In this document: positions 26,597 to 35,404 of the stretch, piece after piece | Position numbering within the stretch: the stretch's first letter is position 1 | Layout of the letters: each line of letters begins with the position of its first letter | Origin: Clavibacter nebraskensis NCPPB 2581 | GTDB taxonomy: Bacteria > Actinomycetota > Actinomycetes > Actinomycetales > Microbacteriaceae | Assembly: GCF_000355695.1 (NCBI RefSeq) | Contig: NC_020891.1 | Span: 1,364,001 to 1,428,000, forward strand | Length of the DNA stretch: 64,000 nt | Direction: 5' to 3' | The notes under the pieces: generated by a model | Told to the model about the DNA's origin: nothing | The model's database searches: none | The model's input: the letters and a program-made list of their open reading frames with translations, nothing else | Translations under genes and position numbers: made by a program

Positions 26597-27349
26597 ATGA
26601 CAGAAGGCACGACGCCCACGGACACGAGGTCCTCGGGTAGGCACAGCGGCAGCACGTCCCGCGGATGGAAGACCTTCCTCCGGGACGTCCTCGTCATATT
26701 CGTGGTGGCGCTCCTCGTATCGGTCCTCATCAAGGCCTTCCTCATCCGGTCGTTCTACATCCCGTCGTCCTCCATGGAGGACACGTTGCAGATCGACGAC
26801 CGAATCGTGGTCAACCAGCTCACGCCCCGCTTCGTGCCGCTGGAGCGCGGGGACGTCGTCGTGTTCCGCGATCCGGGCGGGTGGCTCCTCCCGTCGCCCG
26901 AGGCCGACAAGCCGCCGCTCGCGGCCGCGGTCGATTGGGCGCTCACCACCGTCGGGCTCTCCGCGTCGGACAGCAACGACCACCTCATCAAGCGCCTCAT
27001 CGGGCTGCCGGGCGACCACGTCGTCTGCTGCAACTCCCTCGGCCAGATGAGCGTGAACGACGTGCCCCTGGACGAGCCGTACCTGAAGCTCGTGCCCGGC
27101 GACACGCAGGCCTCCGACGACGGGTTCGACGTCACCGTCCCCGCCGGCTCGCTCTGGGTCATGGGGGACAACCGCGGCAACTCCGCGGACTCGCGCTACA
27201 ACGTCAACGGCCCCACCAAGGGCTTCGTGCCGATCGACCACGTGGTCGGCCGCGCCTTCGTCATCACCTGGCCCATCGACCGCTGGTCGATCCTCAGCGA
27301 CCACCCCGAGACGTTCGGCGACGTGCCCGACCCGGTCCCCGCCGGCTGA
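26597..27349 (+). CDS. lepB: Signal peptidase I
   Basis: LepB cleaves signal peptides of exported proteins at the outer face of the membrane. The 250-residue protein has a Ser/Thr-rich cytosolic start, one membrane helix (about 29-49), catalytic Ser59 in PSSSMEDTL and general-base Lys132 in HLIKRLIGLPGD, plus box E VMGDNRGNSADSR. Its stop overlaps the rnhB start as TGATG. The rplS-lepB-rnhB order is common in actinobacteria. Confidence 0.95.
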   Translation: MTEGTTPTDTRSSGRHSGSTSRGWKTFLRDVLVIFVVALLVSVLIKAFLIRSFYIPSSSMEDTLQIDDRIVVNQLTPRFVPLERGDVVVFRDPGGWLLPSPEADKPPLAAAVDWALTTVGLSASDSNDHLIKRLIGLPGDHVVCCNSLGQMSVNDVPLDEPYLKLVPGDTQASDDGFDVTVPAGSLWVMGDNRGNSADSRYNVNGPTKGFVPIDHVVGRAFVITWPIDRWSILSDHPETFGDVPDPVPAG

Positions 27350-28008
27350 TGCCGGTCGCGGATCCGACGCTCGAGGTCGAGCGGGAGCTCCTCGACGCGG
27401 GTGCTGCCCTCGTCATCGGCTGCGACGAGGTCGGGCGCGGCGCCCTCGCCGGACCGGTCGCGGTCGGCATGGCCGCCCTCGGCCGCGATGCCGGTGCGTT
27501 CCCGCCGGGACTGCGCGATTCGAAGATGCTCAGCGAGAAGCGGCGCGAGGCGCTGCATCCCGACGTGTCGGCGTGGGTCCGGCACTCCGCGATCGGCATG
27601 GCGTCCGCCGAGGAGGTGGACGCGCTCGGGATCACGGCCTGCCTCGGCCTCGCCGGGCGGCGCGCGCTCGTCGAGCTGCACCACCTCGGCGTGCCGCTCC
27701 TCGACAGCGTCGTGCTCCTCGACGGATCCCACGACTGGCTCACGCCCGCACTCGCTCACCCGGTGCCGGTGCGGGTGCGCGTCAAGGCCGACCGCGACTG
27801 CGCCTCGGTGGCGGCGGCGTCCGTGCTCGCCAAGGTGCACCGGGATCGCCTCATGGCCGCGTGGCACGAGGAGTCGCCGGAGTACGGCTGGGCGGGCAAC
27901 AAGGGCTACGGCAGCGCGACGCACCTCGACGCGATCCGGGCACGCGGGGCGTCCCGCATCCATCGACGGACCTGGCTCACCGGCGTGCTGGCGACCCCCG
28001 GCGCCTGA
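27349..28008 (+). CDS. rnhB: Ribonuclease HII
   Basis: RNase HII removes ribonucleotides embedded in DNA and RNA of RNA-DNA hybrids. The 219-residue enzyme has Asp26-Glu27 in GCDEVGRGALAGP, DSKMLSEKRRE, the third acid in LLDGSHDW and VKADRDCASVAAASVLAKVHRD. ATG at 27349 overlaps the lepB stop by one base, indicating coupled translation. Confidence 0.95.
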   Translation: MPVADPTLEVERELLDAGAALVIGCDEVGRGALAGPVAVGMAALGRDAGAFPPGLRDSKMLSEKRREALHPDVSAWVRHSAIGMASAEEVDALGITACLGLAGRRALVELHHLGVPLLDSVVLLDGSHDWLTPALAHPVPVRVRVKADRDCASVAAASVLAKVHRDRLMAAWHEESPEYGWAGNKGYGSATHLDAIRARGASRIHRRTWLTGVLATPGA

Positions 28009-28026
28009 AGGGGGCGCGGCGGCGGT

Positions 28027-28032
28027 TAGGAT
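28027..28032 (+). promoter_or_regulatory. Predicted -10 box of the DUF2469 gene
   Basis: TAGGAT ends 9 bases before the ATG at 28042, giving an almost leaderless transcript. Confidence 0.45.
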
Positions 28033-28041
28033 CGACGGACC

Positions 28042-28365
28042 ATGGATGACGACGAGTTCGAGGACTACGACCGCGAGGTGGAGCTCGCGCTCTACCGGGA
28101 GTACCGGGACATCGTGTCCCAGTTCAAGTACGTGGTCGAGACCGAGCGGCGCTTCTACCTCGCCAACGAGGTCGATCTGGTGCGGCGCGACACGGAGCAC
28201 GACTTCTACTTCGAGCTGACCATGACCGATGTCTGGGTCTGGGACGTCTACCGCTCCGACCGGTTCGTGAAGTCCGTCCGGGTGCTCACCTTCAAGGACG
28301 TCAACGTCGAGGAGCTGTCGGCGAAGGAGTTCGAGCTCCCCAAGGAGCTCGCCATCGACGAGTAG
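28042..28365 (+). CDS. DUF2469 family protein
   Basis: A 107-residue acidic protein found at this place (rnhB-DUF2469-yraN) in most actinobacteria. It opens MDDDEFEDYDREVELALYRE and contains FKYVVETERRFYLANEV and FELTMTDVWVWDVYR, all conserved in the family. No membrane segment, metal site or known fold motif is visible. The function is not known; strict conservation beside rnhB and yraN suggests a nucleic-acid or translation role (inference). Confidence 0.9.
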   Translation: MDDDEFEDYDREVELALYREYRDIVSQFKYVVETERRFYLANEVDLVRRDTEHDFYFELTMTDVWVWDVYRSDRFVKSVRVLTFKDVNVEELSAKEFELPKELAIDE

Positions 28366-28475
28366 GGCCCCGACGGGATCCCTCCCCAGGCGTCCGGGCG
28401 GGGTCGATCGCACGGCCGGAAGACGGTCGGCAGGCCGCGCCGTCGTGATCGCGCATCCTCCTCGCGGAGGTGCGC

Positions 28476-28832
28476 ATGACACGCGAGCAGGACCTGGGAC
28501 GACGCGGCGAGGATCTCGCCGCGCAGCATCTGATGGAGCGCGGCTACGCACTCGTCGAGCGCAACTGGCGCTGCCGCGAGGGCGAGATCGACCTCGTGAT
28601 GACGCACGCGGGCACCACCGTGCTCGTGGAGGTCAAGACGCGCGCGGGGCTCGGCTACGGGCATCCCCTCGAGGCGGTCACGCGAGCCAAGGCCGCGCGG
28701 CTGCGGGTGCTCGCGGGTCTCTGGTGCCAGGCGCATCCGGAGCGGCGGGGCCCCGTGCGGATCGACGTGGTGGGAGTCGTCTGGCCCCGGGGTGGGCGAC
28801 CGTCCGTCGACGTCGTCCGGAGCGCCTGCTGA
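28476..28832 (+). CDS. YraN/UPF0102 family nuclease-like protein
   Basis: A 118-residue protein of the UPF0102 family, related to archaeal Holliday-junction resolvases and restriction-enzyme folds. The core is [17 protein letters not shown], then REGEIDLVM and [10 protein letters not shown], giving the E...D...ExK pattern of that nuclease fold. The ATG at 28476 has CGGAGG 5 bases upstream; GTG at 28470 is inside that site. It overlaps comM by one base (TGATG) and shares an operon with comM and dprA, which fits a link to DNA processing. Confidence 0.9.
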   Translation: MTREQDLGRRGEDLAAQHLMERGYALVERNWRCREGEIDLVMTHAGTTVLVEVKTRAGLGYGHPLEAVTRAKAARLRVLAGLWCQAHPERRGPVRIDVVGVVWPRGGRPSVDVVRSAC

Positions 28833-30388
28833 TGGCCGTCGGACGCACGCTCGCCGTCGCGCTCTCCGGCCTCGACGGAGCCCTCGTCGACGTCGAGGCC
28901 GACATCACGAGCCAGCTCCCCGGCTTTGTGCTCATCGGCCTGCCGGACGCCGCGCTCAGCCAGGCCCGCGAGCGGGTCCGCGCCGCGACCGGCAACGCGG
29001 GATGCGAGTTCCCGATGCGCCGGGTCACCGTCAACCTCTCGCCGGCCGTCCTGCCGAAGCACGGCTCCGGCTTCGACCTCGCGATCGCCCTGGCGGTCCT
29101 CGCGGCGGGCGGGTCGGTCTCGGCGGAGTCCGTCGCCGGCACGGTGCATCTCGGCGAGCTCGGCCTCGACGGGAGGCTGCGACCGACGCACGGCATCCTG
29201 CCCGCGGTGCTGGCCGCGCGGCGTGCGGGCATCCGCCGGGTCATGGTGCCGCGCTGCCACGCGGACGAGGCGTCCCTCGTGCCCGACATCCGCGTCATCC
29301 CGGTGGCGGGCCTGCGGGATGCCGCGATCCACCACGGCGCCGAGCTCGAGCCGGAGCCGGAGGAGGACGACGCCCGGCCTGTCGTCCCGGCGGATGCGAC
29401 CTCGACGCAGGTCCTCGGCGGCCGGGAGGCCGCGGAGCCCTGCCTCGGCGACGTCGTCGGCAACGAGGAAGCCGTGGAGGCGCTCGTGGTCGCCGCCGCC
29501 GGCGGGCACCACATGTTCCTCCTCGGGCCGCCGGGCGCGGGGAAGACGATGCTCGCGCAGCGGCTGCCCGGGCTCCTGCCGGATCTCGACGAGGAGGCCG
29601 CGCTGGAGGTCGGCTGCATCCGGTCGCTGTGCGGGGAGCGGCTGGGTCCCGAGCTGCCCGTGCGGCCGCCCCTGGAGGCGCCGCACCACACGGCGAGCGC
29701 CGCGGGCATCGTCGGCGGCGGCAGCGGGCGCCTCCGTCCTGGCGCGGCGGTGCGCGCCAGCGGGGGAGTGCTCTTCCTCGACGAGGCGCCGGAGTTCGCG
29801 GGCGCGGTGCTCGACTGCCTGCGACAGCCGCTCGAGTCCGGGGTCATCAGCATCCATCGGGCGAACGGCGTCGCGCACTTCCCGGGGCGCTTCCAGCTCG
29901 TGATGGCGGCCAACCCCTGCCCGTGCGGGTCGTACGGCGTCGCGGGGTCCGACTGCTCGTGCCCGCCCCAGGCACGCCGGCGCTACCTGGCCCGCCTCTC
30001 CGGACCCCTGATGGACCGCATGGACATCCGGCTCGGCGTCCGCCGGGTGACGACCGCGGTGCACCTGGCCGCCGGTGACGCGCCGCGCGTCACCACGAAG
30101 ACGGCCCGGGCGCGCGTCGCCGCGGCGCGGATGGCCGCGGCGGAGCGATGGGCGGCGACGCCGTGGCGCACCAACGCCCACGTCTCCGGCACCTGGCTCC
30201 GGCGCGAGGCGCGCATCGCCCGCGGCGCGACCGCGTCCCTCGACCGCGCGCTGGACCGGGGGCTCCTCACCATGCGCGGCTACGACCGGGTCCTCCGCGT
30301 CGGGTGGACGCTCGCGGACCTGGAGGGCGCGTCGAGCCCCGACGCGGACCACCTGGGCCGGGCCCTCCTCCTGCGAGGTGCCTCGTGA
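28832..30388 (+). CDS. comM: ComM/YifB family Mg-chelatase-like AAA+ ATPase
   Basis: ComM is a hexameric helicase that promotes branch migration when taken-up DNA recombines; YifB relatives occur widely in non-competent bacteria. The 518-residue protein has the N-terminal ChlI-like/Lon-type domain (GLPDAALSQARERVRAA, VNLSPAVLPKHGSGFDLAIAL), Walker A GPPGAGKT (232-239), Walker B VLFLDEAPEF, and a Cys-rich NPCPCGSYG...CSCPP segment. Its stop overlaps the dprA GTG. Confidence 0.93.
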   Translation: MAVGRTLAVALSGLDGALVDVEADITSQLPGFVLIGLPDAALSQARERVRAATGNAGCEFPMRRVTVNLSPAVLPKHGSGFDLAIALAVLAAGGSVSAESVAGTVHLGELGLDGRLRPTHGILPAVLAARRAGIRRVMVPRCHADEASLVPDIRVIPVAGLRDAAIHHGAELEPEPEEDDARPVVPADATSTQVLGGREAAEPCLGDVVGNEEAVEALVVAAAGGHHMFLLGPPGAGKTMLAQRLPGLLPDLDEEAALEVGCIRSLCGERLGPELPVRPPLEAPHHTASAAGIVGGGSGRLRPGAAVRASGGVLFLDEAPEFAGAVLDCLRQPLESGVISIHRANGVAHFPGRFQLVMAANPCPCGSYGVAGSDCSCPPQARRRYLARLSGPLMDRMDIRLGVRRVTTAVHLAAGDAPRVTTKTARARVAAARMAAAERWAATPWRTNAHVSGTWLRREARIARGATASLDRALDRGLLTMRGYDRVLRVGWTLADLEGASSPDADHLGRALLLRGAS

Positions 30389-31899
30389 CCGTTCGGGACG
30401 GAGACGGCGTCGCGGACGCTCCGCCCGGACCCGATCGTGCCGACCATGCGGCGCCATGCCCCTCCGGAGGTCGTGCGCGACCCGCGGAGGCACCCCGGAG
30501 CCGCGTCGGAGGACCGGACTCGGCGCACGCGCGCTCCGTCGCCCGCCTCGGCCTGCCCGCGCGTGATCTCGCCGAGCTGATGGCCGCGCTCCGCCCCGAC
30601 CCCGGATGGCCGGGAGAGGAGGCGTGCGACGTCGATGTGGAGGAGGCGGCGGCGCGGTGCACGTGGTCCGGGATCGCCGAGCCCGGCGACCGCGTCGCCG
30701 GGGCGGTCATCGGCGTCCTCGGTGCCTGCGCGGCTCTGGCCTCGGTCGTCGACGGCTGCTCGGCCGACGCCCTCGTCGGCGCGATGACCGAGGCCGGGCT
30801 CGACCTGGAGGCGGACGGGCGCGCTGCGCTCGTCGGCGAGGTCGACGGGGCGCTGGAGCGCTGGCGCCCCCGCGTCGTGCGGACCGAGGCGTTGGCGCGG
30901 CTCCACGCCGCGCGCGCGGTGGGCGCGCTCGTCCTGGTGCCCGGGGATGCGCTGTGGCCGGCGGGCGCGGACGACCTGGGGCCGCACGCGCCGCTCGTGC
31001 TCTGGTGCACCGGAGCGCCGGACGCGATGGCCGCGCTCTCGAGGTCCGCGTCGATCGTGGGAGCGCGCGCGGCCACCGGCTACGGCGAGCACGTCACCGC
31101 GGAGCTGGCCGCCGGTCTCGTCGATCGAGGGGTGGCCGTGGTCTCGGGCGGTGCGTACGGCATCGACGGGGCTGCGCACCGCGCGGCCGTCGGTTCGGGC
31201 GGCCGCACGGTGGCGTTCCTCGCGGGCGGCGTCGACCGTCTCTACCCGTCCGGCCATGCGGAGCTCTTCGCGCGGATGCGACACGACGGGGCGGTGGTGT
31301 CCGAGCTGCCGTGCGGGGCGTCGCCGACACGTTGGAGATTCCTCCTGCGCAACCGCCTCATCGCGGCGGTCAGCGCGGCCACCGTGGTCGTTGAGGCGGG
31401 TGCGCGCAGCGGGTCGCTGAACACGGCCAACCACGCTGTCGCGCTGGAGCGTCCGCTGGGCGCCGTCCCGGGACCGGTGACCAGCGTGTCGTCCTCGGGG
31501 TGCCATCGCCTGCTCCGCGAGTCCCAGGCCGTCTGCATCACGTCCGCCGACGACGTCATGGACCTCCTGCCGGGCTGGAGCGGACCGGGCAAGCGGGCCC
31601 ACGAGCCGGACCCCGGGGGTGCGTCCCGTCCTGCCCCGCAGGTCGCAGCCGGAGCCAGCCGCGTGGACGCAGCCGACCCCTCCCGCCCGGGCGCGCGCAC
31701 CGCGGAGGTCCGGGGTGATCCGCGCGTCGTGCGCGTGCTCGACGCGCTCGCCGTCCGGCGCGGACGCGAGACCGCGGACGTCGCAGCACGCGCGGGTCTC
31801 GGCGTGGCGGAGACGTCATCCGTGCTGGGCACGCTTGAGCTGGAGGGGGCGGTGGCGCGACCGGACGGCGGCTGGGTGCGCCGACCCGGTTCCCGGTGA
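30385..31899 (+). CDS. dprA: DNA-processing protein DprA (Smf)
   Basis: DprA binds incoming single-stranded DNA and loads RecA. The Rossmann core is clear: SIVGARAATGYGEH, VVSGGAYGIDGAAHRAA, FLAGGVDRLYPSGH, FLLRNRLIAA, VVEAGARSGSLNTANHA and AVPGPVTS. A Pro/Ala linker and a winged-helix-like tail (DVAARAGLGVAETSSVLGTLELEG) follow. The GTG at 30385 overlaps the comM stop (GTGA) but adds about 65 low-complexity residues; ATG at 30580 is an alternative. Length 504 residues from 30385. Confidence 0.92.
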   Translation: MTVRDGDGVADAPPGPDRADHAAPCPSGGRARPAEAPRSRVGGPDSAHARSVARLGLPARDLAELMAALRPDPGWPGEEACDVDVEEAAARCTWSGIAEPGDRVAGAVIGVLGACAALASVVDGCSADALVGAMTEAGLDLEADGRAALVGEVDGALERWRPRVVRTEALARLHAARAVGALVLVPGDALWPAGADDLGPHAPLVLWCTGAPDAMAALSRSASIVGARAATGYGEHVTAELAAGLVDRGVAVVSGGAYGIDGAAHRAAVGSGGRTVAFLAGGVDRLYPSGHAELFARMRHDGAVVSELPCGASPTRWRFLLRNRLIAAVSAATVVVEAGARSGSLNTANHAVALERPLGAVPGPVTSVSSSGCHRLLRESQAVCITSADDVMDLLPGWSGPGKRAHEPDPGGASRPAPQVAAGASRVDAADPSRPGARTAEVRGDPRVVRVLDALAVRRGRETADVAARAGLGVAETSSVLGTLELEGAVARPDGGWVRRPGSR

Positions 31900-31970
31900 C
31901 GGGGCCCGGTCCGCGGACCCATCGCGTCGTCGGCACGGCGACGGTCCGGCTCGCGGGGTGCGGACCCACG

Positions 31971-31976
31971 TAGCCT
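31971..31976 (+). promoter_or_regulatory. Predicted leaderless -10 box of xerC
   Basis: TAGCCT ends 6 bases before the ATG at 31983. Confidence 0.55.
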
Positions 31977-31982
31977 TCAGGG

Positions 31983-32969
31983 ATGGACACGGTGCGGGTC
32001 GACGGCGGTCCCGCCGAGCGCGGGGCGGATCGGCCGCAGCCCTCACGCGATGCGGGCGGCGCCGGTCCGCTATCGGACGACATCGCCGCCTTCGCGACCG
32101 CCATGGAGCGGGAGCGGGGGAGCGCGGTGCACACCGTGCGGGCGTACTCCTCCGATCTGCGCGACCTCGCCGCGCACGCCGTCCGGCAGGGCGTCACGAC
32201 GTCCGCGGGCCTCGATCTGGAGGTGCTGCGAGACTGGTTGTGGCGGGGATCCCAGGCTCGGCTGGCTCCCGCGACGCTGGCGCGACGGTCGGCCGCGGTG
32301 CGGGGCTTCGGCGCCTGGCTCCTCCGCACGGGCCGCGTCGACGCCGACCCGGCCGTGCGTCTGAAGGCGCCGCGGGCGGGATCGCATCTCCCGCGTGTGC
32401 TGGCGCGCGAGCAGATGTCGGCCATCCTCGCCGGCCTCGCCACGCGGGCGGCGGAGGACGACCCGGCCGCGCTCCGCGATCTCGCCGTCATCGAGCTGCT
32501 CTACGCGTCCGCCCTCCGGGTGTCGGAGCTCACGGGCCTGGACCTCGGCGACGTCGACGCCTCCCGCCTCACCGTGCGCGTGGTCGGCAAGGGCGATCGC
32601 GAGCGGGTCGTGCCGTTCGGGGTCCCCGCCGCCGATGCGCTCGACGCCTACGTCGTGCGCGGTCGTCCGGGGCTCGTCTCGTCGCGGACCGGGACGGCGC
32701 TGTTCCTCGGGGCGCGCGGAGGGCGGCTGGGATCGCGCGCGGTCTACGGCCTCGTGGCATCCGTGCTCGCGGACATCCCCGGATCCGGCCCGCAGGGACC
32801 GCACGCCCTCCGGCACACGGCGGCGACGCACCTGCTCGACGGGGGAGCGGACCTCCGCACCGTGCAGGAGATGCTCGGCCACGCGAGCCTCGGCACGACG
32901 CAGATCTACACGCACGTCTCGATCGACCGGTTGCGGCGCAGCTACGAGGGGGCCCACCCGCGCGCCTGA
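31983..32969 (+). CDS. xerC: Tyrosine recombinase XerC
   Basis: Xer recombinases resolve chromosome dimers at dif. The 328-residue protein has a SAM-like core-binding domain (about 30-130) and the catalytic residues Arg179 (SALRVSEL), Lys203 ([10 protein letters not shown]), His274 and Arg277 ([12 protein letters not shown]), His300 (LGHASL) and Tyr309 (IYTHVS). The position after dprA and before rpsB is the usual place for xerC in actinobacteria, so I call XerC rather than XerD. The first 30 residues are low-complexity. Confidence 0.92.
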   Translation: MDTVRVDGGPAERGADRPQPSRDAGGAGPLSDDIAAFATAMERERGSAVHTVRAYSSDLRDLAAHAVRQGVTTSAGLDLEVLRDWLWRGSQARLAPATLARRSAAVRGFGAWLLRTGRVDADPAVRLKAPRAGSHLPRVLAREQMSAILAGLATRAAEDDPAALRDLAVIELLYASALRVSELTGLDLGDVDASRLTVRVVGKGDRERVVPFGVPAADALDAYVVRGRPGLVSSRTGTALFLGARGGRLGSRAVYGLVASVLADIPGSGPQGPHALRHTAATHLLDGGADLRTVQEMLGHASLGTTQIYTHVSIDRLRRSYEGAHPRA

Positions 32970-33037
32970 CCCGCATCGGCGGCGGCGCGGGGCACCGGAT
33001 CAGGCTGCCTGCGGAACCGCCGCGGCCGCGTCGGGCG

Positions 33038-33589
33038 TCAGGGATCCAGGGGCAGCAGCACCGCGTGCCGCAGGGCGGCGAGCAGCAGGGCCGGATCCAC
33101 GTAGTCGCCGTGCAGGCGCGCCCCGAGGTGCAGCCCGCCGTCGGGCTCGTGACGGGGCGACGCGGCGAGCGTGCCGATGACCTGCCCGGCGACGACGGGG
33201 TCACCCGCGGCGACCGACGGCACGACGGGCTCGACGGAGGACACGAGCCCGTCCGCGTGCCGGATGCTCACGACCGGGCGGTCGACGACCACCCCGGCGA
33301 AGGAGACCACCCCGTCCGCGGGAGCGCGGACCTCGGCGCCGGGTGCGACCGCGATGTCGATGCCCCGATGACCGGGTCCGTACGCCGTGGTCGGCGCCTG
33401 GAACGGACGCGTGATCGTGTGCGGCGGATCGACCGGCCACGCCCACCGCGGCGTCGCGGGGACAGCCGTCGAGGCGTGCGACGCATCCGCCGATGCCCGT
33501 CCCGCGAGGTCCGGCGTCGTCCCGCCCACGAGCAGCCCGACGACGAGCGCCGCCGCGCACGCCCTCCTCCGTGCAGCCACCCCGTGCAT
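33038..33589 (-). CDS. Secreted M23 (LytM-type) peptidase
   Basis: A 183-residue protein with an Arg-rich signal peptide (about 1-34) and one M23 domain, which normally cuts peptidoglycan cross-bridges using zinc. Zinc ligands His74 and Asp78 (HRGIDI) and His154 (GLHLGARL) are present. The usual HxH motif is reduced: the first His is Gly152, as in the HxG actinobacterial subgroup I know, so catalysis is uncertain. YVDPALLL ends the domain. The ATG has GGGAG upstream. It converges on xerC. Confidence 0.87.
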   Translation of the reverse strand: MHGVAARRRACAAALVVGLLVGGTTPDLAGRASADASHASTAVPATPRWAWPVDPPHTITRPFQAPTTAYGPGHRGIDIAVAPGAEVRAPADGVVSFAGVVVDRPVVSIRHADGLVSSVEPVVPSVAAGDPVVAGQVIGTLAASPRHEPDGGLHLGARLHGDYVDPALLLAALRHAVLLPLDP

Positions 33590-33707
33590 GCGCCGCTCCC
33601 TCCCCGGCGGACGCGTGCCGCCCTCCGGTCGCGCGCATCATGCCCTGCACGCCGCCAGATCCCCGCCCGGCGCCCGCCCCCTCGGAGAAGTGGCAGAGTG
33701 GTCCGTT

Positions 33708-35165
33708 GTGAACGAGACGACGACCCCCCGGGATGACAAGAAGCTCCAGCGACGCGCGATAGGCCTGGCCGTCTCGGCCGCGGTGGGGGGCTTCCTCTTC
33801 GGGTTCGACTCCTCGGTCATCAACGGCGCGGTCTCCGCGATCCAGGGCCGGTTCGAGCTCAGCGAGACGCTCATCGGCTTCGCGGTGGCCAGCGCGCTAC
33901 TCGGCTGCGCGCTCGGCGCCTACCTGGCGGGTCGCATCGCGGACCGCATCGGCCGCCGCTGGACGATGATCATCGGCGCCGGCTTCTTCTTCATCAGCGC
34001 ATTCGGCTCGGGCTACGCCTTCAGCGTCTGGGACCTCACCATCTGGCGCGTGGTCGGCGGCCTCGGCATCGGCATCGCCTCGGTCGTGGCCCCCGCCTAC
34101 ATCGCGGAGATCTCGCCGAAGCTCCTCCGCGGCCGCCTCGCGTCGCTGCAGCAGCTCGCGATCACGCTCGGCATCTTCACCGCCCTGCTCTCCGACGCCG
34201 TCTTCGCGGGAGCGGCGGGCGGAGCGTCGGAGGACTTCTGGCTCGGGCTCGAGGCGTGGCGCTGGATGCTCCTCGTGTGCGCGATCCCGGCCGTCATCTA
34301 CGGCTTCCTCGCCTACCGCCTGCCCGAGTCCCCGCGCTTCCTGGTCGAGAAGGGCCGCAAGGACGAGGCGCAGGAGATCCTCGCGAGCGTCTGGAAGCAG
34401 GAGGACATCGACCGCGCGAGCCGCGACCTCGAGCGCCAGATCGAGGAGGACCGCGTCGCCAAGCGCACCGGCACCCTGCGCGGGCGGAAGTTCGGCCTGC
34501 AGGGCATCGTGTGGATCGGCATCATCCTGTCCGTCTTCCAGCAGTTCGTCGGGATCAACGTGATCTTCTACTACTCCACGACGCTCTGGCAGGCCGTCGG
34601 CTTCGACGAGTCGCAGTCGCTCACCACGTCGGTCATCACAGCCGTCACCAACGTGGCCGTGACGTTCATCGCCATCGCGCTCGTCGACCGCATCGGCCGG
34701 CGCCCCATCCTCCTGTCGGGCTCGCTCGCCATGGCCGTGTCCCTGGCCGTGATGGCGATCTGCTTCAGCCAGTCCTCGACCGTCAACGGCGAGGTCGCCC
34801 TGCCGCAGCCCTTCGGCGTGATCGCGATCATCGCGGCCAACGTCTTCGTCATCGGCTTCGGGGCCTCGTGGGGCCCGCTCGTCTGGGTGCTGCTCGGGGA
34901 GATCTTCCCCAACCGGATCCGGGCGAAGGCCCTCGGCGTGGCCGCGATGGCCCAGTGGATCGCGAACTTCGCCATCACCGTGTCCTTCCCGGCGCTGTCC
35001 GCCTTCTCGCTGCCCTTCACCTACGGCATGTACGCCGCGTTCGCCGCGCTGTCCTTCGTCTTCGTGCTCATGAAGATCCCGGAGACCAACGGCATGTCGC
35101 TCGAGGAGGCCGAGACGCTCTTCGTCGACAAGCCCAAGAAGCGCACCAAGGCCGCCCGCGCCTGA
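33708..35165 (+). CDS. Sugar porter family MFS transporter
   Basis: A 485-residue transporter of the major facilitator superfamily, sugar porter type, importing a sugar with H+. Twelve hydrophobic helices are visible with the signatures GGFLFGFDSSVINGA, GRIADRIGRRW, LPESPRFLVEKG, QQFVGINVIFYYS, DRIGRRP and IPETNGMSLEEAE. The start is uncertain: GTG at 33708 or 33690, both without a good ribosome site. A tRNA-Ser-like stretch lies at 33684-33703. The gene ends at a hairpin before rpsB. Confidence 0.9.
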   Translation: MNETTTPRDDKKLQRRAIGLAVSAAVGGFLFGFDSSVINGAVSAIQGRFELSETLIGFAVASALLGCALGAYLAGRIADRIGRRWTMIIGAGFFFISAFGSGYAFSVWDLTIWRVVGGLGIGIASVVAPAYIAEISPKLLRGRLASLQQLAITLGIFTALLSDAVFAGAAGGASEDFWLGLEAWRWMLLVCAIPAVIYGFLAYRLPESPRFLVEKGRKDEAQEILASVWKQEDIDRASRDLERQIEEDRVAKRTGTLRGRKFGLQGIVWIGIILSVFQQFVGINVIFYYSTTLWQAVGFDESQSLTTSVITAVTNVAVTFIAIALVDRIGRRPILLSGSLAMAVSLAVMAICFSQSSTVNGEVALPQPFGVIAIIAANVFVIGFGASWGPLVWVLLGEIFPNRIRAKALGVAAMAQWIANFAITVSFPALSAFSLPFTYGMYAAFAALSFVFVLMKIPETNGMSLEEAETLFVDKPKKRTKAARA

Positions 35166-35178
35166 TCCGCCGCGCCGC

Positions 35179-35198
35179 CCCGCCGGTCGTCCGGCGGG
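35179..35198 (+). terminator. Terminator after the sugar transporter gene
   Basis: CCCGCCGG (35179-35186) pairs with CCGGCGGG (35191-35198), 8 bp with TCGT loop, 13 bases after the stop and just before the rpsB -10. Confidence 0.6.
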
Positions 35199-35201
35199 TG
35201 G

Positions 35202-35207
35202 TAGCAT
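35202..35207 (+). promoter_or_regulatory. Predicted -10 box of rpsB
   Basis: TAGCAT lies 203 bases before rpsB, so the rpsB transcript would carry a leader of about 190 bases. Confidence 0.5.
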
Positions 35208-35214
35208 CGACCAG

Positions 35215-35404
35215 CACCCGATCCAGGTCGGGTGACTACGCGTGCCCATCAGGCCGCCGCATCCACTCGGTCTCCTCCTGGCGATGATCCCTGTCGCCTC
35301 GGGGAGCGGATGCGCGCCGGGCACCAGGATCAGCGGTCGTCCCGACCGCCGAGCGAACCGACGAGGCGCGCCGCGACAGCGCGCGCCGGAACAGGAGTAC
35401 GGCC
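35215..35404 (+). promoter_or_regulatory. Structured 5' leader of rpsB
   Basis: The leader starts with a hairpin CACCCGA/TCGGGTG (35215-35234, loop six bases) at the expected 5' end, and has a second perfect hairpin GCGGTCG/CGACCGC (35333-35349, loop three). CGCATCC and GGATGCG farther apart could close a larger domain. Ribosomal protein S2 represses its own mRNA in other bacteria through such leaders; that this one does so is inference. Confidence 0.4.

Noticed and set aside
31983-32969. Integrase of a mobile element
   Set aside because: Context (dprA before, rpsB block after), length and full XerC residue set fit the housekeeping recombinase; no att repeats seen.
33684-33760. Complete tRNA-Ser gene
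   Set aside because: Only the 5' part resembles tRNA; no anticodon arm, T-arm or acceptor partner follows. Kept only as a low-level fragment finding.
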